Source: Tunturiibacter empetritectus (GTDB lineage: Bacteria; Acidobacteriota; Terriglobia; Terriglobales; Acidobacteriaceae). Taken from it: a stretch of 64,000 nt of DNA. The stretch is from positions 372,001 to 436,000 of the forward strand of contig NZ_JACCCU010000003.1 of the NCBI RefSeq assembly GCF_013410875.1. The letters run 5' to 3'. How positions within the stretch are numbered: position 1 is the first letter of the stretch; every line of letters begins with the position of its first letter. The notes beneath the pieces were generated by a model, which saw only the letters and a program-made list of their open reading frames with translations, was not told where the DNA came from and searched no databases. Below are positions 51,361 to 59,031 of the stretch, piece after piece. The position numbers and the translations under genes are program-made.

Positions 51361-51717
51361 ATGACGACAGAGGACCAGGTATTCAGAGCTATTGCGCATC
51401 CCGCCCGAAGAGCGATGCTCTCCATTCTTGCGCTCTCCGATCGTTCCGTGAAAGAACTCACCAATGAGTTTGCGATGTCACAACCTGCAGTTTCTCAGCA
51501 CCTAAAGGAACTCAAAGAGGCTCACCTCGTTTGCTCCAATCGTGTTGGACTTGAGCAGAAGTACCGGCTAACTCCCAAGCCCCTTCGCTACATCATTGAG
51601 TGGTCAGCGCAATACCGTACTTTGATCGATCCTGCAGGACATTCGTGGTCTTTTGTCAGCGTTCCAGCTGCGACGCAGGTAACAGCACGTAAACGGAGGC
51701 AAAGTCATGGCAGTTAA
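51361..51717 (+). CDS. ArsR-family winged-helix regulator
   Basis: 118 residues from the ATG at 51361, preceded by AAGGA. The winged helix spans most of the protein: FRAIAHPARRAMLSILALSDRSVKELTNEFAMSQPAVSQHLKELKEAHLV, then EQKYRLTPKPL as wing and dimer region. There is no Cys-rich metal site, so it belongs to the non-metal SdpR/AHSA-linked group rather than an arsenic sensor. It overlaps the VOC gene by 11 bp and likely represses the three-gene operon through the palindrome in its own promoter. Confidence 0.9.
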   Translation: MTTEDQVFRAIAHPARRAMLSILALSDRSVKELTNEFAMSQPAVSQHLKELKEAHLVCSNRVGLEQKYRLTPKPLRYIIEWSAQYRTLIDPAGHSWSFVSVPAATQVTARKRRQSHGS

Positions 51718-52210
51718 GGGTTCTGTTCCCGCTGTTGGCGTTATCGTGCCGCATCTGGTCGTGCGGGACGCAGCGGAGGCGGTGGAGTTTTACAGTCGAG
51801 CGTTTTCAGCGACGGTTCTTTTCCGTTCCCCCTCTCCAAGCGGCAACGGAGAACACATTCACCTCAAAATCTGGGACTCTTTGGTTCAGGTTTCGACGGA
51901 AGAGCCGCGGCAGCGCGGAGAAAGGGCTGAGGGAGCCTTACTGGCTTCGCCAGAGACTCTTTCGGGTTCGACTTGTGTGTTCCAAGTCGGCGTGGCCGAT
52001 GTCGATGAAGCATTCAAACGAGCCGTCGATCAAGGTGCGGTGCCTGTTCTTCCACCCACGGACATGTTTTGGGGTGACCGGTACAGCTGGATTAGCGACC
52101 CTTTCGGGCACGTCTGGGCACTTTCCAAGGTTGAAGAAGTGTTATCGAAAGAAGAAATTGAAGAACGCTTACGCGGATTCGCCGCGCAGATGAAAGGACA
52201 GACACTGTGA
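51707..52210 (+). CDS. VOC family protein, PhnB-like
   Basis: A 167-residue protein. GVIVPHLVVRDAAEAVEFYSRAF at the start, STCVFQVGVADVDEAFKRAVDQGAVPVLPPTDMFWGDRYSWISDPFGHVWALSK at the end: the FWGDRY...DPFGHVW pattern is diagnostic of PhnB-like VOC proteins. A charged C-terminal tail (SKEEIEERLRGFAAQMKG) extends the domain. It is translationally coupled to the ArsR gene before and to the exported gene after (GTGA overlap). Function unknown; such pairs often relate to antibiotic or small-molecule stress. Confidence 0.9.
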   Translation: MAVKGSVPAVGVIVPHLVVRDAAEAVEFYSRAFSATVLFRSPSPSGNGEHIHLKIWDSLVQVSTEEPRQRGERAEGALLASPETLSGSTCVFQVGVADVDEAFKRAVDQGAVPVLPPTDMFWGDRYSWISDPFGHVWALSKVEEVLSKEEIEERLRGFAAQMKGQTL

Positions 52211-52722
52211 ATGTACTTGGTCGATTTTTGCCACTTGTCTTCGCCATCTCAGTCGGAGCTCAGACCTCCCCTCAACCAGCAGATTCATGGCAACCCCTCA
52301 GCTTCCTTCAGGGCACATGGCAGGCGAAGACGGGAGAGGGTTCAACCGCTAAGGTCACTGGCACCTATGCGTTTACGAGGGAACTCAAAGGGCATGTTCT
52401 TGCTCGCCACAGTATTGTTGCTGGGTGTGCGGGACCTGAGGCTTTCGACTGCGAGCACGGTGATCTGCTTTACATCTTTGAAGAGAGGCCCGGTCAACCT
52501 TTGAAGGCCATTTACTTCGATAACGAAGGTCATGTGATTCACTACGCGCTCTCAACTCCAGATGCGACGACCGCGATCTTTCTATCGGAACCAGGCCCCG
52601 GTCCAAGATTCCGTCTCGTCTACCATCTCGAGCATGCCGTGATGTTTGGAAAGTTTCAGATGCAGATGCCCGGTCAGGAGGATTGGAAATCGTATCTGGA
52701 GTGGAGCGGGGGCAAGCAGTAG
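52207..52722 (+). CDS. Exported DUF1579-like / lipocalin-like protein
   Basis: A 171-residue protein starting at a GTG inside the VOC stop overlap. The signal peptide (MNVLGRFLPLVFAISVGAQ) is followed by WQPLSFLQGTWQAKTGEG and beta strands ending with FRLVYHLEHAVMFGKFQMQMPGQEDWKSYLEWSG. The FLQGTWQ start and all-beta profile resemble DUF1579-type lipocalin-like proteins. Third gene of the ArsR operon, in the periplasm; a ligand-binding role is an inference. Confidence 0.75.
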   Translation: MNVLGRFLPLVFAISVGAQTSPQPADSWQPLSFLQGTWQAKTGEGSTAKVTGTYAFTRELKGHVLARHSIVAGCAGPEAFDCEHGDLLYIFEERPGQPLKAIYFDNEGHVIHYALSTPDATTAIFLSEPGPGPRFRLVYHLEHAVMFGKFQMQMPGQEDWKSYLEWSGGKQ

Positions 52723-53009
52723 CCAGCGAGGGACTGCAGATTCTTCGACTGTTTGACTAACGTGGGGTGAGGAAAGTAGATCCCTGTGGGATGACAACAA
52801 AAAACAGTGACAACGGCAAATACGGGGATTCTTCGCTTTGCTCAGAATGACGACAGAGAGGATAGGCAAGTGCAACTGAACAGTAACAGCAGATCCCCTT
52901 TGGGGATGACAACCAGAAACGCAACGGCAACCGCAAAGACGCTGCAACGACACGATAGTGGCAACGCAACTTGGCAACGCAACTTGGAAACGACAACAGC
53001 GGCTGGACA
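52723..53009. repeat. Cluster of R2 and R3 hairpin repeats
   Basis: R3 copies at 52776-52800 (ATCCC/GGGAT) and 52889-52914 (ATCCCC/GGGGAT), with an R2 hairpin at 52824-52852 (ATTCT/AGAAT) between them. Shared spacer words GACAACGGCAAA, CGACGACAGAG and AACGGCAACCGC. It sits between convergent 3' ends. Open frames here are repeat-derived. Confidence 0.75.
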
Positions 53010-55541
53010 CTACTCGGTGCGGAGGGCTTGCATGGGTTCGATGGAGGCGGCTCTTCGGGCGGGGAGGACTGCGGCTAGAGTGACCATCACTACGGCTAGA
53101 GCTACTGCTCCGATCAGCGTTATGGGGTCGGCGGTGGTGACGCCGTAGAGCTGGCTGCGGAAGAGTCTTGCGAGTAAGACGATGGATGGGAGGGCTACTA
53201 CGATGGCGATGGCGGCGATGATCGACATCTCGCGGAGTACGAGCATGACGACTCCGCTGCGCTGCGATCCCAGGGCGAGTCGTACGCCGATCTCGCGGGT
53301 GCGCTGCTCGGTGGAGTAGGCGAGCACGCCGTAGAGTCCCACTGCTGCGAGCAGGATCGCGAGTGCAGAGAAGCCGACGGCGAGGAGAGCCAGGGCGCGT
53401 TCGTCGGCGGTGATGCGATCGACCTGATCGTCCATGGTTCGCATGCCGTCGACGACGAGGGTGGGATCCATTCCGTGGATGGCCTGGCGGATTGCTGATT
53501 CGACCGCTGCGGGAGACTGGCTGGTGCGTGCGTAGATCTTAACTCCGGATGGATGCGGCGTTTGCGGATAGGGACGATAGACCGCCATTCCCATGTCGGT
53601 GCGCAGATTCTGGTGTTTGATGTCGCCCACAACTCCGACGATGGTTGTGTCGGGTAGCGCTGGAGTCTCGGAGCGGTCGGAGCTCTCGGAGATCAGGTGG
53701 CCGAGGGCATTCTGCGCCGAGCCGAAGAATCGCTTGGCGAAGGTCAGGTTGACTACGGCTACCTTTGGAGCATCGTGCGAGTCCGCGACGGTGAACTCTC
53801 TGCCGACGAGCAGAGGCTGCTTCAGTGTAGCGAAGTAACCGGCTGTGATCCAGGGAGCTTCGAAGTCAGTCTTTTCGTCCTCCGTGGTTTTATGGCCTTC
53901 GATGGCGAAGCCGCTGAAGTGGGAGTCTCCGGCGAGTTCTGCATCGTTGGTGGCTGCGACGGAGAGGACGCCGGGGATGCGCTGCACGGCATCGAGCGCG
54001 TTGGTTACGGTGGGGACCATGCGGTCGGGTCCGTAGCCGGAGTCTGAGGGATCGAAGCTGAAGGTGGCGAGATGGCTGGTGTCGAAGCCCACCTGCTGGT
54101 GGTGAAGATTGTTGAGGGTTCGGACGAAGAGGCCTGCGCCGCCGAGCAGCATTACGCTGAGCGCGATCTGCACGCCGACTGCGACCTTGCGGAATCTCTG
54201 CGAGCTTTTGGATGCGGTTCCGGTGCTTTGGCGGAGCGCGTTGGCGAGGTCGGGACGGAGGAAGTGGAGCACCGGCGCCATGCTGAAGAGCAGGCTTGCG
54301 ACCAGAGCTACGCCGAGCGTGAACAGGAGCACGCGGGCGTCGATGGCGCTGGAGTACGGCTCTTCGCCGGGATTGGCGCTGGTGAGAAGACGTACCAGAG
54401 TGTTGGTCACAAGCGGAGCCATGAGCAGGCCGGCTGCTGCGCCGACCAGTCCGAGGAGTCCGCCTTCGAGCAGGAGCTGCGAGACGATCCGGCTCTGCTT
54501 CGCGCCGAGGGCGTAGCGCATGGACATCTCGCGGGCTCGGCTGGAGGCTTTGAGGAGCAGAAGGGTTGCGACGTTGATGGCGCACATTGCGACTAACAGT
54601 CCGGCCATGCTCATCAGGATGATCAGCGGCGTCTTCAGCTCCATGCGGTCGGGGGCGAAGCCGGTTGAGTCGTCGAGGACTTTGAGCTTCGAGTCATCGA
54701 GGTAGCGTTTTTTGAAGTGGTCTGTTCTGTTCTTGTAGAGCGTGAGCTCGTACGCGCGCAGCGAGTGCCACAGAGGCTCGAGCGATGTCTGGGCCTGAAT
54801 GGGAGAGACTCCCGGCTTGAGGCGAGCTACGAGTGTGAGCCAGAGGGACTGATGGTTGTTCAGGTTGTCGTGGGAGGCGGTTCCGGGCAGGACTGTTTCG
54901 ACCATGCTGATCGGCATGAAAGCGCCGGGCTTGTAGCCTCCGATGGCTGACTGGAAGTTGGCTGGAGCGACGCCGAGGATGGTGAAGGGGTGGCCTTCGA
55001 TGAGAACAGTCTGCCCGACTACGTCGGGTGATGCGGCGAAGCGGGTCTTCCAGTAGTCGTAGCTGAGAACCACGACAGGATTGGCGTTCTTCGCGGTGTC
55101 GTCCTGAGCGTTCATGAGGCGCCCGAAGGCAGGCTTGAGGCCGAGCAGGTCAAAGTAGTTCCCGCTGACGAGTTCGACATCTTCGTCCTCGGCCTGATTA
55201 TGCCAGGAGATGCCGCTGCCAGCTCTGATCGCGGCAATCATCCCGGAGAAGACTTGATTCTGATCGCGGAGATCTTTGTACATGGGGTAGGAGAAGTAGT
55301 TGTTGAGATCGCCGCCGAAGCTGCTGGCCGAACCGGAGAAGCCGCCGGACCACTCGAAGCGGACGAGCTCTTTGGGGTGCTGGACGGGCAGCATGCGAAG
55401 AAGGGCCTGGTCGAAGAGGGTGAAGACGGCTGCGTTGGCGCCGATGCCCAGGGCCAGGGTGAGCACCACGGTCAGGGCAAAGCCTGGCGACTTGCGGAGC
55501 TGGCGGATGGCGAAGCGCAGGTTCTGGAGCAGGGTCTGCAT
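53010..55541 (-). CDS. MacB/FtsX-type ABC transporter permease
   Basis: 843 residues from an ATG with GGAGG 9 nt upstream. Two copies of the permease layout: TM1 in SPGFALTVVLTLALGIGANAAVFTLFDQALL, a MacB periplasmic core domain, three TMs near the middle (LIILMSMAGLLVAMCAINVATLLLL and GLLGLVGAAAGLLMAPL), a second periplasmic domain, and final TMs with STEQRTREIGVRLALGSQRSGVVMLVL. It ends ARRAASIEPMQALRTE, as in acidobacterial ADOP-type permeases. No ATPase gene is adjacent. It lacks the PadR-associated N-terminal prefix domain that the neighbour has. Divergent from padR. Confidence 0.9.
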   Translation of the reverse strand: MQTLLQNLRFAIRQLRKSPGFALTVVLTLALGIGANAAVFTLFDQALLRMLPVQHPKELVRFEWSGGFSGSASSFGGDLNNYFSYPMYKDLRDQNQVFSGMIAAIRAGSGISWHNQAEDEDVELVSGNYFDLLGLKPAFGRLMNAQDDTAKNANPVVVLSYDYWKTRFAASPDVVGQTVLIEGHPFTILGVAPANFQSAIGGYKPGAFMPISMVETVLPGTASHDNLNNHQSLWLTLVARLKPGVSPIQAQTSLEPLWHSLRAYELTLYKNRTDHFKKRYLDDSKLKVLDDSTGFAPDRMELKTPLIILMSMAGLLVAMCAINVATLLLLKASSRAREMSMRYALGAKQSRIVSQLLLEGGLLGLVGAAAGLLMAPLVTNTLVRLLTSANPGEEPYSSAIDARVLLFTLGVALVASLLFSMAPVLHFLRPDLANALRQSTGTASKSSQRFRKVAVGVQIALSVMLLGGAGLFVRTLNNLHHQQVGFDTSHLATFSFDPSDSGYGPDRMVPTVTNALDAVQRIPGVLSVAATNDAELAGDSHFSGFAIEGHKTTEDEKTDFEAPWITAGYFATLKQPLLVGREFTVADSHDAPKVAVVNLTFAKRFFGSAQNALGHLISESSDRSETPALPDTTIVGVVGDIKHQNLRTDMGMAVYRPYPQTPHPSGVKIYARTSQSPAAVESAIRQAIHGMDPTLVVDGMRTMDDQVDRITADERALALLAVGFSALAILLAAVGLYGVLAYSTEQRTREIGVRLALGSQRSGVVMLVLREMSIIAAIAIVVALPSIVLLARLFRSQLYGVTTADPITLIGAVALAVVMVTLAAVLPARRAASIEPMQALRTE

Positions 55542-55863
55542 AAAAAGGGGTCCTCCGGGCGGACAGCGGCCTATGAGAGAGGATGGCACGTCTCCCGCCA
55601 AACGGATCGTGCTGCAAGTGATTTATTTTGTGCGGATAAGGGCGGGGATGCGGTGGTGGTGGAGTGGAATTTGTCCGAAAACGGACTGCTTCGTTCGCAA
55701 GTGAACAGTGCGATGGGGCGGATCAAGGGGGATCGAAGCAGCGGCGGAGGTCGACGGTTGAGGAGCGTTGGTTTGAGGATCGTCGTGCGGGGATGGTGTC
55801 TTGTATTGCTTTCCAATAGAGGCGGGTGCATACTCCTATTTGAAGGCAATAGGAGAGCTTGGA
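55542..55863. other. Divergent control region between two ABC permease units
   Basis: About 320 bp without a gene. It holds the PadR promoter and palindrome (55806-55855) on the right. No obvious promoter for the leftward permease gene was identified. Confidence 0.5.
55806..55855 (+). promoter_or_regulatory. padR promoter and operator-like palindrome
   Basis: TTGCTT (55806-55811), 17 nt, CATACT (55829-55834). Next, CTCCTATT and AATAGGAG (55833-55855) form perfect 8-bp arms around TGAAGGC, ending 8 bp before the padR ATG and covering AGGAG. It may be a PadR operator or an RNA hairpin hiding the ribosome site. Confidence 0.6.
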
Positions 55864-56208
55864 ATGGGTGAGAAGGCGGATGTGTGGCAGGGGACGCTGG
55901 CGTTGATGGTGTTGAAGACGCTGGAGAGTATGGGCTCGCTGCATGGGTATGGGATTGCGCGGCGGATCGAGCAGACCAGCGGGGATGTGCTCTCGCTGAA
56001 CTATGGAACGCTGTATCCGGCGTTGCTGAAGCTGGAGCAGGAGGGGGCAATCGTGTCGGAGTGGGGGGTGTCGGAGAACAATCGCAAGGCGAAGTTTTAC
56101 AAGCTGACGCGGGTGGGACGGAAACAGATTGAACGGGAGACCGATAACTGGGAGCAGACGACGGCGATCCTGTCGCGGTTTCTACGAGGGACGGAGGATC
56201 CGGCATGA
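55864..56208 (+). CDS. PadR-family transcriptional regulator
   Basis: 114 residues from the ATG at 55864. MGEKADVWQGTLALMVLKTLESMGSLHGYGIARRIEQTSGDVLSLNYGTLYPALLKLEQEGAIVSEWG is the PadR winged helix, followed by the typical NNRKAKFYKLTRVGRKQIERE wing and dimer helix. In acidobacteria, PadR genes of this sort precede ADOP permeases, as here (ATGA overlap with the next gene). It probably represses that operon, and perhaps the divergent permease, via the palindrome upstream. Confidence 0.93.
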   Translation: MGEKADVWQGTLALMVLKTLESMGSLHGYGIARRIEQTSGDVLSLNYGTLYPALLKLEQEGAIVSEWGVSENNRKAKFYKLTRVGRKQIERETDNWEQTTAILSRFLRGTEDPA

Positions 56209-58859
56209 AGAGGCTGCGTGCGGCGTTGCGACGATTGGTTGGGATGTTTTCTGGCGGGCGGCGGGAGCAGGAGTTTAACAACGAGATGGAAGGGCATCTG
56301 CAGATGCACATCGACGACAAGGTGCGCGCGGGGATGACGGCGGAGGAGGCTCGACGGGATGCGCTGCGGAAGCTTGGCGGTCTGGAGCAGACGCGGCAGG
56401 CTTATCGCGAGCGCGGCACGGCTCCTTTCTTCGAGACGCTGTGGCAGGATCTGCGCTTCGCGGCGCGACAGCTGGTGAAGAATCCGGGGTTCACGATTAC
56501 GGCGGTGCTGATGCTGTCGCTGGGAACTGCGGCGAGTGTTGCGATCTTTGCGTTTGTGGATGCTGCGCTGCTGAAGCCTCTGCCCTACGAGGATCCGCGT
56601 ACTTTGGTGGACGTGACGGAGAGTGTTGCGGTATTTCCGCATGCAAATCTCTCTTATCCCGACTATCTCGACTGGAAGAAGATGAATCACAGCTTTCGTT
56701 CGCTGGACGTCTACACGGGTGCGGGTTATCTGTTGGATACGCCGTCCGGAGTGGAACCGGTACCGGGGCTGCGAGTGACGGATGGGTTCTTTCACACGCT
56801 GGGCGTCGCACCTTTGCTCGGGCGTGACTTTTACTCGGGAGAGGATCTGCTGAGTGCTCCGCGGACGGTGATCTTGAGTTACTCGGCGTGGCAGACGCGG
56901 TTTGGCGGACGGAAGGATATTGTGGGGCAGGTGGTTTCGTTGAGCGGCACACCGTACACGATTGTGGGGGTGATGCCGGACAGCTTCGAGTTTGCGCCTC
57001 GCAACAATGCGGAGTTCTGGACGACGATGCACGCGGGTGGTTCGAACAGTTGTGATCTAAGGCGCAGTTGCCATTCTCTGGTGGGTGTTGCGCGATTGAA
57101 GGACGGCGTGTCGGTTGCGGCGGCGCTTGCGGATACGAAGGCTATCGCGCAGCAACTGGAACGACAGTATCCCGACTCAAACCGTGGGCAGGGGGCGACA
57201 GTGCAGACGCTGACGGAGGCGTTTGTTGGCGATATTCGTCCGATTCTGCTTCTTCTCTTGGCGGGGGCGGGTCTGCTTCTCCTGATCGCGTGTGTCAATG
57301 TGGCGAGTCTGCTGCTGGTGCGTTCGGAGAGCCGCAGGCGGGAGATCGTCGTGCGAGGTGCGTTGGGGGCGTCGCCGTTGCGGCTTGTCCGACAATTTGT
57401 AACCGAAGGAGTTTTGCTTGTCCTGGGGAGTACGCTGCTTGGATTGGTCTGTGCGGTCTTTGCCTCGCAGGCTTTGCTGCGACTTATCCCGAAGGACATG
57501 CGGCTGCAAATGCCATATCTTCGCGGGCTGGGGCTGAACTTTCATGCCGTGTGCTTTGCCTTGGCGATTGCGACTCTGGCTACGGCGATCTTTTCGCTGA
57601 CGCCGATTGTGCGACTCTCCTTCGGCGAGATGCGGGAGGGTTTGACGGAGGGTTCGCGGGGGTCGGCGGGTGTGCTTTGGCGGAAGATCGGCGCGAACCT
57701 AACTGTACTGGAGCTTGCGATTGCGACGGTACTTCTGGTGGGCGCCGGGTTACTGGGCAAAAGCTTCTACCGTCTGCTGCATGTCGAGTTGAACTTTCAG
57801 CCTGATCACCTGGCGACGCTTTCGGTCGCTTTGCCGGAGAAGATATATACGAAGGATGAGCAGATCGTGGCAGCACGCAGGCAACTTCTGAATCGCATCG
57901 CGGCTCTACCGGGCGCGACTTCAGTGGCGACGACGAGCACGCTTCCGGTCACATACAACGGCAACACGGAGTGGATACGATTTGTTGGGCGTGAGTACAA
58001 CGGGGAACATAATGAAGTGAATGAGCGCGACGTGACCGCGAACTTCTTCTCGACTTTGAAGACGAAGCTGATTCGCGGGCGTTTCTTTAATCCGGACGAG
58101 GATGGGACAAAGCCTCGTGTTGTGATCATCAATCAGGCTTTTGTGAAGCAGTATTTTTCGGGTCAGGACCCTCTGGGCGCGAGGATTGGCGATACCACGT
58201 TGTCGCCGAAGTCGATCAAGGAGGTTGTTGGGGTGGTGGACGATCTGCGCGAGTCAAAGCTCAATGAGAAGACTCTGCCCGCGGTCTACTATCCCGCGGA
58301 TCAGAGTCCTGATACGGAGTTCAATCTGGTTGTTCGCACGACTCAGGATGAGAAGACGCTACTGCCTACGCTTGTGTCGACGATTCACCAGTTTGACAGA
58401 GGGATCGGCACTTCGGAGGAGTCGACGATGTTTCGTTACATCAATGAGTCGGAGACTGCTTATCTGCACCGGTCGTCGGCGTGGCTGGTGGGAGGATTTG
58501 CTGCGTTGGCTCTGCTGTTGGGGATGATTGGGCTGTATGGGGTGATTGCCTATTCGGTGGGGCAGAGGACGCGGGAGATCGGTGTGCGGATGGCGCTTGG
58601 GGCGCAGAGGGAGATGGTGCAGCGGATGGTGTTGAAGGAGGGCGGGCGGCTGGCCGCGCTGGGGATTGTCGTAGGACTGGTGTGCTCGCTGGCAGCGACC
58701 TCGCTGTTGCGCAGTATGCTGTTTGGCGTGCACTCGTGGGACGTGGGGACGCTGGCTGGGGTGGCTTTGTTGCTCGCTGCGGTTGCTTTGCTTGCGAGTT
58801 ACGTTCCGGCGCGAAGGGCGGCGTCGATCAATCCGGTGGAGGCTCTGCGGGCGGAGTAA
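56205..58859 (+). CDS. ADOP-family ABC permease with prefix domain
   Basis: An 884-residue protein. The N-terminal ~75 residues (EQEFNNEMEGHLQMHIDDKVRAGMTAEEARRDALRKLGGLEQTRQAYRE) form the permease prefix domain of ADOP proteins. TM1 is in NPGFTITAVLMLSLGTAASVAIFAFVDAALLKPLP; a MacB core, LLLLLAGAGLLLLIACVNVASLLLV, and a second MacB/FtsX set follow, ending YSVGQRTREIGVRMALGAQREM and ARRAASINPVEALRAE. Its function (export, lipoprotein handling or signalling) is not known; no ATPase lies nearby. It forms a two-gene operon with padR. Confidence 0.92.
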   Translation: MKRLRAALRRLVGMFSGGRREQEFNNEMEGHLQMHIDDKVRAGMTAEEARRDALRKLGGLEQTRQAYRERGTAPFFETLWQDLRFAARQLVKNPGFTITAVLMLSLGTAASVAIFAFVDAALLKPLPYEDPRTLVDVTESVAVFPHANLSYPDYLDWKKMNHSFRSLDVYTGAGYLLDTPSGVEPVPGLRVTDGFFHTLGVAPLLGRDFYSGEDLLSAPRTVILSYSAWQTRFGGRKDIVGQVVSLSGTPYTIVGVMPDSFEFAPRNNAEFWTTMHAGGSNSCDLRRSCHSLVGVARLKDGVSVAAALADTKAIAQQLERQYPDSNRGQGATVQTLTEAFVGDIRPILLLLLAGAGLLLLIACVNVASLLLVRSESRRREIVVRGALGASPLRLVRQFVTEGVLLVLGSTLLGLVCAVFASQALLRLIPKDMRLQMPYLRGLGLNFHAVCFALAIATLATAIFSLTPIVRLSFGEMREGLTEGSRGSAGVLWRKIGANLTVLELAIATVLLVGAGLLGKSFYRLLHVELNFQPDHLATLSVALPEKIYTKDEQIVAARRQLLNRIAALPGATSVATTSTLPVTYNGNTEWIRFVGREYNGEHNEVNERDVTANFFSTLKTKLIRGRFFNPDEDGTKPRVVIINQAFVKQYFSGQDPLGARIGDTTLSPKSIKEVVGVVDDLRESKLNEKTLPAVYYPADQSPDTEFNLVVRTTQDEKTLLPTLVSTIHQFDRGIGTSEESTMFRYINESETAYLHRSSAWLVGGFAALALLLGMIGLYGVIAYSVGQRTREIGVRMALGAQREMVQRMVLKEGGRLAALGIVVGLVCSLAATSLLRSMLFGVHSWDVGTLAGVALLLAAVALLASYVPARRAASINPVEALRAE

Positions 58860-58903
58860 GGTTCTGCCTAGTTTTTGGCGAACGAGAGGGTGACAAGGGC
58901 AAC

Positions 58904-58930
58904 AGCAGATCCTCTTCGGGGATGCCAACA
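58904..58930 (+). repeat. R3 short hairpin repeat, copy 4
   Basis: AGATCCTCTTCGGGGATGCCAAC: arms ATCCTC/GGGGAT with one T-G pair. It is followed by AACTGCAACGACAACCGC, like the tract after the 52889 copy. It lies 44 bp after the ADOP permease stop. Confidence 0.7.
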
Positions 58931-59031
58931 AAACTGCAACGACAACCGCATAACAAGAACTGCAACGGCGACGGCTGCTGTAGTGGATATACTGCTGAGA
59001 CTGGAAGATCTGCCTATTGGAGAGTGCGAGG

